Origin: Rothia kristinae NBRC 15354 | GTDB taxonomy: Bacteria > Actinomycetota > Actinomycetes > Actinomycetales > Micrococcaceae | Assembly (NCBI RefSeq): GCF_001570865.1 | Contig: NZ_BCSM01000012.1 | Location: forward strand, 1 to 64,000 | Length of the DNA stretch: 64,000 bases | Direction of reading: 5' to 3' | Program-made: the position numbers and the translations under genes | The notes under the pieces: generated by a model | What the model was told of the DNA's origin: nothing | What the model saw: only the letters and a program-made list of their open reading frames with translations | Databases searched by the model: none | Shown: positions 1 through 8,841 of the stretch, piece by piece | How positions within the stretch are numbered: the stretch's first letter is position 1 | Layout of the letters: each line of letters opens with the position of its first letter

Positions 1-108
1 GATCCACTGGTAGACGGGGCGGGCGGCGGCCCGGGCCGCGGAGGTCAAGCGCCGCCAGGGGCCGCGGGGGGTGGTGCGCGGGGTGCGCTCGGGGGCCGCG
101 GTGCTCAC
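1..108 (-). CDS. ftsW: FtsW, N-terminal fragment (runs off the window)
   Basis: Only the first 36 codons are present. They read from a GTG at 108-106 and encode a basic, Ala/Arg-rich cytoplasmic N-terminus with no membrane segment yet. The call rests on position: the gene starts by a GTGA overlap with the murD stop, exactly where ftsW, the SEDS lipid II polymerase of the divisome, follows murD in actinobacterial dcw clusters. No FtsW motif can be seen in so short a piece, so the identity is inferred from context. Confidence 0.7.
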   Translation of the reverse strand, partial: MSTAAPERTPRTTPRGPWRRLTSAARAAARPVYQWI

Positions 109-1673
109 GGGCGCGGCCCCTCTTCGTCCCGGTCCTGCTCGGTGGGGCCCAGGCGCCGGACGAGATCGGCGACCAGGTCGATGAACACCTCGCCGCGATC
201 TGCGTAGGAGGCGAACTGGTCCATGGACGCGGCGGCCGGGGCCAGCAGCACGGTGTCCCCCTGCTCGGACAGCTCGTGGGCGATCCGCACCGCCTCGGCC
301 AGCACGGCCCGTCCGTCCGTCGGCGCGGCGTCGATGCCCTCGGCGGCCCGGTGCACGGGGACCTGCGGGGCCTGCTCGGCCAGGGCCTGCTCGAGCCCTG
401 CGGTGTCCGTGCCGATGAGCACCACGGCCTTGAGCCGGTGCGCGTGCGCGGCCACCAGGTCCCCGTAGTGCACGCCCTTGGACAGGCCGCCGGCGATCCA
501 GATGACGGGGTCGAAGGAGGACAGCGAGGCGTCGGTCGCGTGGGGGTTGGTGGCCTTGGTGTCGTTGACCCACAGCACCCCGTGGGTCGTGGCCACCGGC
601 TGGATGCGGTGGGCCCCGGGCTCGAAGGCGCGCAGGCCGTCGCGCACGGCCTCCGGGGAGACGCCGGCCGCGCGGGTCAGGGCCGCGGCGGCCAGGGCGT
701 TCTCCACGGTGTGGCGGGTCGGCAGCGGCCCGGTGTCGCGCACGGCACCCAGCTCGAGGGCCTCGGTGCGACGCTGCTCGACGAAGGCCCGATCCACCAG
801 CAGACCGTCCACCACGCCCAGCTGGGACAGGTACGGGGTGTCGGTGGTGAAGGAGACCGCCCGGCAGCCCTCCTGAACCTCGGCCTGCTCGACCATCCGC
901 TCCGTGTCCGGCACGGCGGCGTTGTACACGCAGGCCACCCGCGTGTTCTCGTACACCCGGGCCTTGTCCGCGGCGTAGTTGGCGTAGGAGCCGTGCCAGT
1001 CCAGGTGGTCCTCGGCGATGTTCAGCACGACGGAGGCCAGCGGGGCCAGGGAGTGGGACCAGTGCAGCTGGTAGCTGGACAGCTCCACCGCCAGCACGTC
1101 GTAGTCCACCGGGTCCCGCAGGGCGTCCAGGATGGGGGTGCCGACGTTGCCCACCGCGATGGCCTTGAGTCCCGCGGCCTGCAGGATCGAGGCGGTCATC
1201 CCCACCGTCGTGGTCTTGCCGTTGGTTCCGGTGATGCACAGCCACTCGGCCGTCTTCCGGCCTGCCCGCTCGCGCAGGCGCCAGGCCAGCTCCACATCCC
1301 CCCAGATCTGGATGCCGCGGTCCACGGCCTCGGCCAGGATGCCCAGGGTGGGCCGCAGCCCCGGGGAGGTGACGACCAGCTCGGGAGCCTGCCCGTCCAC
1401 CTCGGGCAGGGCGTCCATGGCCTGCTGCCCGAGGATCGTCTGCGCGGCGCCGACGATCCCGAGGGTCTGGGCCTTGTAGCGGTTCTCCTCGGTGTCCTTC
1501 CCGTCCACGACGACCACGCGCGCTCCGAGCTCGATCAGGGTGTCCGCCGCGGCGAAGCCGGAGGTGCCGATCCCGGCCACGACCACGCGCAGCCCGGCCC
1601 AGTCGGCGTCCCAGGAGGTCAGCCCGGCCAGGCGGGGGTCCTGAAGCACGGGGTTGGCGTTGGTGGCCTTCAT
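105..1673 (-). CDS. murD: UDP-N-acetylmuramoyl-L-alanine--D-glutamate ligase MurD
   Basis: Cytoplasmic Mur ligase that adds D-glutamate to UDP-MurNAc-L-Ala, the second amino-acid addition of peptidoglycan precursor synthesis. The 522-residue protein has an N-terminal Rossmann-like UDP-binding domain (GIGTSG near 34-39) and the ATP-binding loop GTNGKTT at 149-155. The Mur central-domain motif around HLDWH and the C-terminal ligase domain motif with NDTKATNPHA follow. An open frame continues upstream to 2147, but that part is out of frame with mraY and is a shadow. The ATG at 1673 overlaps the mraY stop as ATGA, which fixes the start and suggests translational coupling. It is somewhat longer than the roughly 450-residue E. 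coli enzyme, mostly through loops and the C-terminus. Confidence 0.96.
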   Translation of the reverse strand: MKATNANPVLQDPRLAGLTSWDADWAGLRVVVAGIGTSGFAAADTLIELGARVVVVDGKDTEENRYKAQTLGIVGAAQTILGQQAMDALPEVDGQAPELVVTSPGLRPTLGILAEAVDRGIQIWGDVELAWRLRERAGRKTAEWLCITGTNGKTTTVGMTASILQAAGLKAIAVGNVGTPILDALRDPVDYDVLAVELSSYQLHWSHSLAPLASVVLNIAEDHLDWHGSYANYAADKARVYENTRVACVYNAAVPDTERMVEQAEVQEGCRAVSFTTDTPYLSQLGVVDGLLVDRAFVEQRRTEALELGAVRDTGPLPTRHTVENALAAAALTRAAGVSPEAVRDGLRAFEPGAHRIQPVATTHGVLWVNDTKATNPHATDASLSSFDPVIWIAGGLSKGVHYGDLVAAHAHRLKAVVLIGTDTAGLEQALAEQAPQVPVHRAAEGIDAAPTDGRAVLAEAVRIAHELSEQGDTVLLAPAAASMDQFASYADRGEVFIDLVADLVRRLGPTEQDRDEEGPRP

Positions 1674-2797
1674 CGGGTGATCACTCCTCCGTGGCTGAGC
1701 AGCCAGTCGCCGTAGAACACGCCCAGGGCCGCGGCCACGAACAGTCCGGCGATGATCCAGAAGCGGACCACGACCGTGACCTCCTTCCAGCCCTTGAGCT
1801 CGAAGTGGTGCTGCAGCGGGGCCATCTTGAAGATGCGCTTGCCTCCGGAGAGCTTGAAGTAGCCGACCTGGATGATCACGGAGGCGGAGATCATCACGAA
1901 CAGCCCCGCCATGAGGACCAGGAGCAGCTCGGTGCGGCTGAGGATCGCGAAGCCGGCCAGGGCCCCGCCGAGGCCGAGGGAGCCGGTGTCGCCCATGAAG
2001 ATCGACGCCGGGGAGGTGTTCCACCACAGGAAGCCGATCAGCGAGCCGATCAGGGCCGCGGCGAGCACCGCCAGCTGCCCGGGATCGCGCACCTCGTAGC
2101 AGACCGGATCCGAGGATCCCGGGGAGCACAGGTGGTTGTTCTGCCACATGGAGACCATGAGGTAGCCGGAGAACACGAGGATCGAGGCGCCGGTGGCCAG
2201 CCCGTCCAGCCCGTCGGTGAGGTTCACGGCGTTGGTGGTGGCGGTGGCGATGAGGTTCGCCCAGATCACGAAGAGGATCACCCCGACGGCGGTCACCCCG
2301 AAGGACAGGTCCAGGGCGTGGATGTCCCGGGTGAAGGAGATCCGGGTGGAGGCGGGGGTCCAGCCACGCTCATCCGGCAGCAGCAGCGCCAGCACCGCGA
2401 AGACCACGCCGACCCCGCCCTGCAGCACGATCTTGCCTTTGGGCGTCAGACCCAGGGACTGCTTCTTGGCGATCTTCTTGTAGTCGTCGATGAACCCGAC
2501 CCCGGCCATGCCCACCATGAGCAGGATCAGCAGCAGCGCCGAGGCCGAGGGCACCGCGCTCTGCCCGCCGAGCAGTCCGCCGGTGATCAGCAGGGAGATC
2601 AGGAAGGCCAGCACGGCCGCGCCGATGATCACGACGCCGCCCATGGTCGGGGTGCCGCGCTTGGTCTGGTGGCTGGTCGGGCCGTCCTCGCGGATGAACT
2701 GGCCGTAGTGGCGCCGCACGAGCAGCTTGGTGAACAGCGGGGTTCCGGCGAGGGAGAGGACCAGACCGAAGGCCGCCGCCAGGAGGATGGAGATCAT
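1670..2797 (-). CDS. mraY: Phospho-N-acetylmuramoyl-pentapeptide-transferase MraY
   Basis: Polytopic membrane enzyme that transfers phospho-MurNAc-pentapeptide to undecaprenyl phosphate, making lipid I. The 375 residues show about ten hydrophobic segments, the family motif GFIDDYKK in the first cytoplasmic loop, NLTDGLDGLA (magnesium/nucleotide site) and FMGDTGSLGLGG. The conserved LQHHFELKGWKE sits near the C-terminus. Length is typical. The start lies 7 bases from the murF stop and the stop overlaps the murD start, so it sits inside one long transcription unit. Confidence 0.97.
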   Translation of the reverse strand: MISILLAAAFGLVLSLAGTPLFTKLLVRRHYGQFIREDGPTSHQTKRGTPTMGGVVIIGAAVLAFLISLLITGGLLGGQSAVPSASALLLILLMVGMAGVGFIDDYKKIAKKQSLGLTPKGKIVLQGGVGVVFAVLALLLPDERGWTPASTRISFTRDIHALDLSFGVTAVGVILFVIWANLIATATTNAVNLTDGLDGLATGASILVFSGYLMVSMWQNNHLCSPGSSDPVCYEVRDPGQLAVLAAALIGSLIGFLWWNTSPASIFMGDTGSLGLGGALAGFAILSRTELLLVLMAGLFVMISASVIIQVGYFKLSGGKRIFKMAPLQHHFELKGWKEVTVVVRFWIIAGLFVAAALGVFYGDWLLSHGGVITR

Positions 2798-2804
2798 GCG
2801 GTGA

Positions 2805-4325
2805 TCAGCGCCTTTCTTGCGGTTCAGCGGTCTCGGAGCTCTGCCGGGGCGCGTTCGACGCGCCGTCCGGGAGGCCTCGTGCCACTCTATCGCCCAGGAA
2901 CCGCAGTCCCGCCCCGTTGGAGGACTTGACCAGCACGATGTCCCCGGGGGCCAGCTGCTCGCCGAGCAGCTGCTCGGCCTGCTCCACGGTCTCCACCCAG
3001 CAGGCCTCCTCGCCCCAGGAGCCCTCCAGCAGGGCGTCGCTGTAGATGGGTTTGGCCTCCGGGCCCACGGCCACGAGCTTGGCGATGTTCAGCCGGACGG
3101 CGTCGCGCCCGATCTTGCCGTGCTCGGCCGCCGAGGCAGCCCCCAGCTCCAGCATCGGACCCAGCACGGCCCAGGTCCGCCGCGGTGGCCGGGCGTCTCG
3201 GCCCATCTGGGCCAGGGTGCGCAGGGCCGCGGCCATCGACTCCGGGTTGGCGTTGTAGGCGTCGTTGATGACGGTCACCCCGTCGGGTCGATCGGTGCGC
3301 TCCATGCGGTAGCGGCTGCGCGGGCCCAGGGTGTTCAGCCCGCGCACCACGGCTTCGACGGGGGCGCCCACGGCCAGGGCGAGGCTGGCCGCGGCCAGCA
3401 GGTTGTAGACGTGGTGCTCGCCGATCAGCCGCGCGGTGATCGCGTGCTGGGAGCCGTCGGGCAGCACCAGGGTGAACACGGGCCGGCCCTGCGCGTCGGC
3501 GCGCAGGTCCCGGGCCTCGAGCATCCCGGCGCCCTCGGCAGGCCGGTCCTGGTGGCGTCCGGCCACCCCGAACCAGGTCACCGGGGCGCCGGCCACCTCG
3601 GCCATGCGGGCGACCCGGGGATCGTCCAGGTTCAGGGCGACCGCGCCGTCGGCGGCGACCCCGGAGGCCAGCTCCGCCTTGGTGCGGGCGATGTTCTCCA
3701 CCGAGCCGAACTCCCCGAGGTGGGCGGTGCCGACCTTCAGCACGGCTCCGGCGTCGGGCAGGACCATGTCGCACAGGTAGCGGATGTTGCCCACGGCGTT
3801 GGCGCCCATCTCGATGACCAGGTACCGGGTGTCGTGCTCGGCGCGGAACACCGTCAGGGGCACCCCGACCTCCCCGTTGTAGGAGCCCTGGGGGGCCACG
3901 GTGGGCCCGAGGGTCGAGAGGATCCCGGCCAGCAGGTCCTTGGTGGTGGTCTTCCCGGCGGAGCCGGTGATGCCGATGACTCTCAGCGGACCGGTCGCGC
4001 GCAGGCGCACGACGATCGCGTGGGCCAGGGCCCCCATGGCCAGGACGACGTCGGGCACCAGGATCGCCGGGTGGGTCCGGCCCTCCTCGTCGCGGGTCTC
4101 CCGCTCGGCCAGGGCGAGCACGGCGCCCGCGGCGAGGGCCTGGGGGATGAAGCGGTGCCCGTCGGTGCTCTCCCCGGGCTTGGCGATGAACAGCGCACCG
4201 GGGCCGACCTCCCGGGAGTCGGTGGTCGCGGCGGTGCACGTGATCGACCCCAGGTCTGCGGCCTCCAGCCCCACGGGCTGCCCGCCCACGGCCTCGGCGA
4301 TCTCGGCGGCGGTCAGGGCGATCAT
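2805..4325 (-). CDS. murF: UDP-MurNAc-tripeptide--D-alanyl-D-alanine ligase MurF
   Basis: Last cytoplasmic Mur ligase, adding D-Ala-D-Ala to the UDP-MurNAc tripeptide. The 506-residue protein has an N-terminal Mur ligase domain, the ATP loop GSAGKTTTK at 121-129, EMGANAVGNI in the central domain and the NDAYNANPES motif of the C-terminal domain. The C-terminal 20 residues after the ligase fold are polar and look unstructured. The ATG overlaps the murE stop by 4 bases. MurF acts directly after MurE in the pathway, matching the gene order. Confidence 0.96.
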   Translation of the reverse strand: MIALTAAEIAEAVGGQPVGLEAADLGSITCTAATTDSREVGPGALFIAKPGESTDGHRFIPQALAAGAVLALAERETRDEEGRTHPAILVPDVVLAMGALAHAIVVRLRATGPLRVIGITGSAGKTTTKDLLAGILSTLGPTVAPQGSYNGEVGVPLTVFRAEHDTRYLVIEMGANAVGNIRYLCDMVLPDAGAVLKVGTAHLGEFGSVENIARTKAELASGVAADGAVALNLDDPRVARMAEVAGAPVTWFGVAGRHQDRPAEGAGMLEARDLRADAQGRPVFTLVLPDGSQHAITARLIGEHHVYNLLAAASLALAVGAPVEAVVRGLNTLGPRSRYRMERTDRPDGVTVINDAYNANPESMAAALRTLAQMGRDARPPRRTWAVLGPMLELGAASAAEHGKIGRDAVRLNIAKLVAVGPEAKPIYSDALLEGSWGEEACWVETVEQAEQLLGEQLAPGDIVLVKSSNGAGLRFLGDRVARGLPDGASNAPRQSSETAEPQERR

Positions 4326-6010
4326 GCGCGTTCTCCTGCGGGGTCCTCGGGGGTATCGGTCGGTGCGGGGCGGTGTGCGGCCAGGGCGGCGCGCAGCTCC
4401 TCGCGGTCGTCCAGCTCCAGGTCCGCCCCGTCCACGTCCTGGCTGGTCTCGTGTCCGCGCCCTGCTACGAGGATCGCATCTCCAGGCCCAGCCAGCTCCA
4501 CGGCGCGGCGGATCGCGTCCGCACGCGGGGCGATGTCCTCCACGGCCTCGGCGCGGGCCCCGTCGGCCGCGGCGGCCCGGGCGCCCTCGGCCACGGCACC
4601 GCGGATCGGCGCAGGCGGCTCGCGGTGGGGGTCATCGTCGGTGACGATCACGACGTCGGCGTGCTCCGCGGCGATGCGACCCATGATGGGGCGCTTGAGC
4701 TGGTCCCGCTCCCCGGTGGCGCCGAAGACCACGATGACCCGGCCGTCCGAACCGAGGCCCACGGCTTCCAGGGCCCGCTGCAGCGCGTCCGGGTTGTGGG
4801 CGAAATCCACGATCGCGAGGGGACGCTGCCCGATCACCTGCATGCGCCCGGGCACCAGCGGGGTCAGGGATTCCGGGTCGGCCAGCTGCTCGGCGACCCG
4901 CTGGGGCTCGGCCTGCCCGGTACGGACCATGACGGCGGCCAGCGCCGCGTTGGAGACGTTGAAGTCGGCGGGCAGCCCGGTGCCGGTCGGGATGCGGGTG
5001 CCGTCCCGGTGCTGCAGGACGAAGCCGTGGCCGATGCCCTCGGCGCGCACCTCCCGGACCGTCCAGTCCGCTTCGGCCTCCCCGTGGGCGCCGCGGCCGT
5101 AGCCGGTGGCGAGAGTGACCACCCGATCCGCGCCGAGCTCGCGGCGGGCGTGCTCGGCCATGCGCCGGCCCCACTCGTCATCCACGATGATCACGGCGCG
5201 CCGGGTGCGGGCCGGGGTGAACAGCTGCGCCTTGGCGTCGAAGTAGGCCTGCATGGACCCGTGCAGGTCCAGGTGGTCCTGGGTGAGGTTGGTGAACCCG
5301 GCGACGTCGTAGACGACCCCGTCCACCCGGCGGTAGTCCAGGGCGTGGGAGGAGACCTCCATCGCCGCGGCGGTGATCCCGCGCTCGCGCATCACGCTCA
5401 GCAGGGCGTGCACGTGCGTGGACTCCGGGGTCGTGAGAGTCGAGGGGATGACCTCCGCGCCGGCCCGGATCTCGATGGTCCCGATCAGCCCGGTGGTCTC
5501 CCCGAGCCGATCCAGCAGGCCGTCGATCATGTAGGTCGTGGTGGTCTTCCCGTTGGTCCCGGTCACGGCGTACAGGCGCTGGCGGCCCCGCTCGGGCTGG
5601 CTGCCGTAGATCCAGGCCGCCAGGGGCCCCACGGCCTCGCGCACGGAGGGAACGATCAGCAGGGGCAGTGGGCTGCCCTGCCGGTCCAGGATCTCGGCAC
5701 CAGCGGCGTCGGTGAGCACCGCGGCCGCCCCGGCGCGTCGGGCGGCGCAGGAGAACTGGGCCCCGTGCGCGTTGGCCCCGGGCAGGGCTACATAGAGGTC
5801 CCCGGCCTGCACCTCGCGGGAGTCCATGCTGATGCCGGTCACCACCGCCTGCCCCTCGGCACCGGGACGGGTGCGAACCTCGACGCCGGCGGCTTCCAGG
5901 TGTGCTGCGATCTGCCCGAGCTCCCGGGCCGGGACGCGCCGCGGACGCAGGTCCTGCGCGCTGGCACCCTGGAGGTCGGGATGCCCCTGCTCCGGGTCCT
6001 TCGGTGTCAT
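4322..6010 (-). CDS. murE: UDP-MurNAc-dipeptide ligase MurE, probably L-lysine type
   Basis: Cytoplasmic Mur ligase that adds the third (diamino) residue of the stem peptide. The 562 residues include ATP loop GTNGKTTT at 151-158, the TTPES/HVHALLS region that contacts UDP-MurNAc, and FTNLTQDHLDLHG. In meso-diaminopimelate enzymes a DNPR motif recognises the amino acid. Here residues 459-462 read DDPH, the form I associate with L-lysine-adding enzymes of Micrococcaceae. That specificity is an inference from one motif. The N-terminus is about 25 residues longer than usual and polar. The start is the first ATG and is preceded by a 123-base gap from ftsI, which contains a hairpin and a possible promoter. 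Confidence 0.95.
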   Translation of the reverse strand: MTPKDPEQGHPDLQGASAQDLRPRRVPARELGQIAAHLEAAGVEVRTRPGAEGQAVVTGISMDSREVQAGDLYVALPGANAHGAQFSCAARRAGAAAVLTDAAGAEILDRQGSPLPLLIVPSVREAVGPLAAWIYGSQPERGRQRLYAVTGTNGKTTTTYMIDGLLDRLGETTGLIGTIEIRAGAEVIPSTLTTPESTHVHALLSVMRERGITAAAMEVSSHALDYRRVDGVVYDVAGFTNLTQDHLDLHGSMQAYFDAKAQLFTPARTRRAVIIVDDEWGRRMAEHARRELGADRVVTLATGYGRGAHGEAEADWTVREVRAEGIGHGFVLQHRDGTRIPTGTGLPADFNVSNAALAAVMVRTGQAEPQRVAEQLADPESLTPLVPGRMQVIGQRPLAIVDFAHNPDALQRALEAVGLGSDGRVIVVFGATGERDQLKRPIMGRIAAEHADVVIVTDDDPHREPPAPIRGAVAEGARAAAADGARAEAVEDIAPRADAIRRAVELAGPGDAILVAGRGHETSQDVDGADLELDDREELRAALAAHRPAPTDTPEDPAGERA

Positions 6011-6054
6011 GGGGAAGCCACTTCCTGTCGTATCGGGGGCGTTGGTTCCGGGCC

Positions 6055-6097
6055 TCGGGTCGGCTCACCGGGTGGGCCGACCCGAACTCACATCCTA
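6055..6097 (-). promoter_or_regulatory. Possible internal promoter plus hairpin between ftsI and murE
   Basis: Read on the minus strand, a TAGGAT -10-like hexamer (6097-6092) is followed by a perfect 10-bp inverted repeat (arms 6085-6076 and 6064-6055, loop of 11). The hairpin has no T tract, so it may be a processing or attenuation structure in the murE leader rather than a terminator. No clear -35 was seen. Confidence 0.35.
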
Positions 6098-6133
6098 GTC
6101 CGAAGCTCGCAGCCGGACCGGGCCGGGGCGAGC

Positions 6134-8014
6134 TCAATCGTCGTTCTGGGGGTCCCCCGGGGCGAACTTGTCCAGCTTCTGCGGCGGAGTCGTGGAGTGC
6201 GGGACCCGGTAGTACTCCAGGACCTTCTGCATGATCTTCGAGAACGTCCCGGTGGTGCCGATCTCGGTGACGGCGCCCTCGGGCCGCTGCAGCAGCACGC
6301 CGACCACATACTGCGGATCCTCGATGGGGGCCATGCCCACGAAGGAGGTCGTGAACCCGTCGAAGCCCTTGCCGTCCTCGGCCGGGGCCTCCGCGGTGCC
6401 GGTCTTGCCGCCCACGCGCCAGCCCTCCACGGCGGCATCGGGGGCGTGTCCGCCGGTGATCACGGTCTCCATGATCTGGCGCAGCTTCTTCGCGGTGTCC
6501 GCGGAGACGATGCGCCGCCCCTCGGGGGTCGGACGAGGCTGGGCGACCCCCTCGGCGTCGGTCACGGAGTCGGCCAGGCGCGGGGTCAGCTGGATCCCGT
6601 CGTTGGCCAGCGCCTGGTAGGCGGTGACCGTCTGCAGCAGGGATTGGGAGACGCCCTGGCCGAACAGCACCGTGTACTGCTGCCGGACATCCCAATCATC
6701 CGCGGCGGCCAGCAGGCCCTGGGCTTCGTTCGGGAACTCGATGCCGGTGCGTCGGCCGATCCCGAACTTCGCCAGCCAGTCATGGCGCTGGTCCTTGGTC
6801 AGCTGCTTCCCCGCCAGAACGGTTCCGGTGTTCATGGAGTCGGCGATGATCCCGGCCAGGGTCCGCTTCTGGGCGGGGTGCTCGAAGGAGTCGGTGATCA
6901 GCTGACCGTCGATGCGCAGCTCGGCGGGAACGTCGAAGACGGTCTCCGGCTGGGACAGCCCCTCATCGATGACGGCCGAGGCGGTGAGCACCTTCTCCGT
7001 GGAGCCGGGTTCGGTGATGCTGGTGACGGCCCGGGGACTGAAGTCGTCGGTGTCGGCTTTGGAGTAGTCGTTGGGGTCGATCATGGAGGAGTCGGCCAGG
7101 GCCAGCACCGCGGCGTCCTTCACGCGCATGACCACGCAGGTCCCCCATTCGGCGCCGAGCTGCCGGGCCCGGGCGGTGACCTGTTGCTGCGCGAAGTACT
7201 GGATGTCGCGGTTCAGACACAGCTTCACGGTGCTGCCGTTCTTCGCCGGGGTGTCCAGCTCCTCGCCCACGGGGATGCGCACCCCGTCCGCGGAGATCTC
7301 GTAGACTCGCTCGCCGTCCTGCCCGGACAGCTGCTGGTCGAACTGCAGCTCCATCCCGCCCTGGGCGCCCTGGGCGTTGAGGTAGCCGATGACAGAGCCG
7401 CCGACCGACCCGTCCGGGTAGGTGCGCTTGGACACCGACTCCCCGGACAGGAAGGTCGCTCCCAGGTCCGTGATCGCGTTGTAGACGTCGGGGGTGACCT
7501 CGTCGGCGACCACGGCGTAGCGCTTGTCCCCGTCCAGGGCCTTCTTGACCTCCTCGTCCGGCTTCTTCAGCAGGTCGGCCAGCTCGTAGACCAGCTGCTG
7601 GGGGGTGACCTGCTCGGTGCTGCTGCCGTCCTTCTTGAGCCGCTTGAACGCGGCGACGGCGGTCTGGTCCACCACGATCCGGTAGCGCTGGATGGAGCGG
7701 GCCATCACGGTCCCGGTGGCGTCCAGGATCTCCCCGCGCAGGGCCGGGACCACAACCTGCCGACGCCGCTCGGCCAGCGCCTTGTCCGCCCGACCGGAGG
7801 GGTCGATGGCCTGGACGTAGAACAGCCGCGCGCCCAGCAGGCCGAGCATCCCCAGGAATCCGGAGATCCCCAGGAAGCTGCGGCGCAGGATCCCCTGGGC
7901 CGGCTGTCCCGAGGACTCCGGGGCCACCGGTTCCGCGGCCCTGCCGGCCTCCCGGTCGGCGCGGGGCCGCTGCGGGTGCTCCGGGTCGGCGCTGCCGTCC
8001 TGGGTGGGGTCCAC
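6134..8014 (-). CDS. ftsI: Septal peptidoglycan transpeptidase FtsI (PBP3 type)
   Basis: Class B penicillin-binding protein that cross-links septal peptidoglycan with FtsW. The 626 residues comprise a polar cytoplasmic tail (1-44), one membrane anchor (about 46-67), a PBP dimerisation domain and a transpeptidase domain. The catalytic motifs are STEK (serine 338), SMN (393-395) and KTG (537-539). The region after KTG lacks PASTA repeats. It lies 71 bases downstream of the ftsL-like gene, as in other Actinobacteria, where FtsL, FtsB/Q and FtsI work together at the septum. Confidence 0.95.
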   Translation of the reverse strand: MDPTQDGSADPEHPQRPRADREAGRAAEPVAPESSGQPAQGILRRSFLGISGFLGMLGLLGARLFYVQAIDPSGRADKALAERRRQVVVPALRGEILDATGTVMARSIQRYRIVVDQTAVAAFKRLKKDGSSTEQVTPQQLVYELADLLKKPDEEVKKALDGDKRYAVVADEVTPDVYNAITDLGATFLSGESVSKRTYPDGSVGGSVIGYLNAQGAQGGMELQFDQQLSGQDGERVYEISADGVRIPVGEELDTPAKNGSTVKLCLNRDIQYFAQQQVTARARQLGAEWGTCVVMRVKDAAVLALADSSMIDPNDYSKADTDDFSPRAVTSITEPGSTEKVLTASAVIDEGLSQPETVFDVPAELRIDGQLITDSFEHPAQKRTLAGIIADSMNTGTVLAGKQLTKDQRHDWLAKFGIGRRTGIEFPNEAQGLLAAADDWDVRQQYTVLFGQGVSQSLLQTVTAYQALANDGIQLTPRLADSVTDAEGVAQPRPTPEGRRIVSADTAKKLRQIMETVITGGHAPDAAVEGWRVGGKTGTAEAPAEDGKGFDGFTTSFVGMAPIEDPQYVVGVLLQRPEGAVTEIGTTGTFSKIMQKVLEYYRVPHSTTPPQKLDKFAPGDPQNDD

Positions 8015-8085
8015 GGGCGCTGCCTTTCCGCCGGAGCTGCTCCGGCCGTCGTCGGGGTGGGGAACTGCGGTGAGTACGGGACGGC

Positions 8086-8841
8086 TCAGCGGCCGCGGTC
8101 GTCCCCGGCCTGCCCGGACTGGGACGCCGCAGGGCTGGCCGAGGCCCGTTCCTGGGCCTTCTTCTGCTCATCGGCCTTCTTCTGGGCCGCCTCGTCCTTC
8201 TTCTGCTGCTCCGCGGCGCGCTGCTGGGCCTGCTGGGCGGCCTCGGTGTCGCTGCCCTTCGGCGGATCGATCAGGTTGGTCCGGCCCTGCTCGGCCGCCT
8301 CCTTGGGATCCTCCCCCACCGCCTCGGCGGCCTGCGGGGTGCCGTTGAGCTTGCCGGTGCGCAGATCCAGCTGCGCCTGCTGGGCCTGGGAGACCATCCC
8401 CAGCTGGGAGGCGCGCGCGGCCAGATTCTGGGGGGCCTGCTGGAACTCGATCTCCTGGCTCAGGGCCTGGTTCCGCTCCGTGAGGTCCTGCTCCTGCGCG
8501 CGCAGCTGGACGAGGTCGTACTGGTTCTGGGAGATGGTGATGTTCATCAGCAGGGCGAAGCCCAGGGTCAGCAGGACCCCGAGGAAGGTCGCGATGATCA
8601 GCGGGATCCTGCGGCGTCGGGCCCGTGCCGGCGCCGAGGCCAGCGGGCGACGGCGGGCGCGGGCGGAGCCGGTCGACCGATCGGCATCCTGAGCGGTCTC
8701 CAGGACACCCTCGGAGGTCTCGACCTCCTGCGCCCCGCCGCCGACCAGTCGCAGCCGCCGCTGGCGCACCGCCTGCAGATGCAGCGCCGGGGAGACGGAG
8801 TCATCGTGCGCGCTGTCGGGCTGCTGGGGTTCTGCGCTCAT
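8086..8841 (-). CDS. FtsL-like single-pass division protein with long charged tail
   Basis: A 251-residue protein in the ftsL position between rsmH and ftsI. It has a polar N-terminus (1-75), an arginine-rich stretch just before a single membrane segment (about 80-101), then a septum-facing heptad-like coiled coil rich in Gln/Leu/Glu ending near SQLGMV. That layout is typical of FtsL/DivIC. It is unusual in carrying a further C-terminal tail of about 100 residues dominated by Ala, Gln, Lys and Glu. The tail looks like an extended helix or disordered linker. FtsL sequences are poorly conserved, so the name is inferred from topology and position. It overlaps rsmH by 4 bases. Confidence 0.75.
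   Translation of the reverse strand: MSAEPQQPDSAHDDSVSPALHLQAVRQRRLRLVGGGAQEVETSEGVLETAQDADRSTGSARARRRPLASAPARARRRRIPLIIATFLGVLLTLGFALLMNITISQNQYDLVQLRAQEQDLTERNQALSQEIEFQQAPQNLAARASQLGMVSQAQQAQLDLRTGKLNGTPQAAEAVGEDPKEAAEQGRTNLIDPPKGSDTEAAQQAQQRAAEQQKKDEAAQKKADEQKKAQERASASPAASQSGQAGDDRGR

Noticed and set aside
1691-2929. Long antisense open frames opposite mraY, murF, murE, pyc, putA and other genes
   Set aside because: In very GC-rich DNA the frames opposite real genes stay open by chance. These translate to His/Arg/Gly/Pro-rich text without family motifs and overlap genes with clear catalytic residues.
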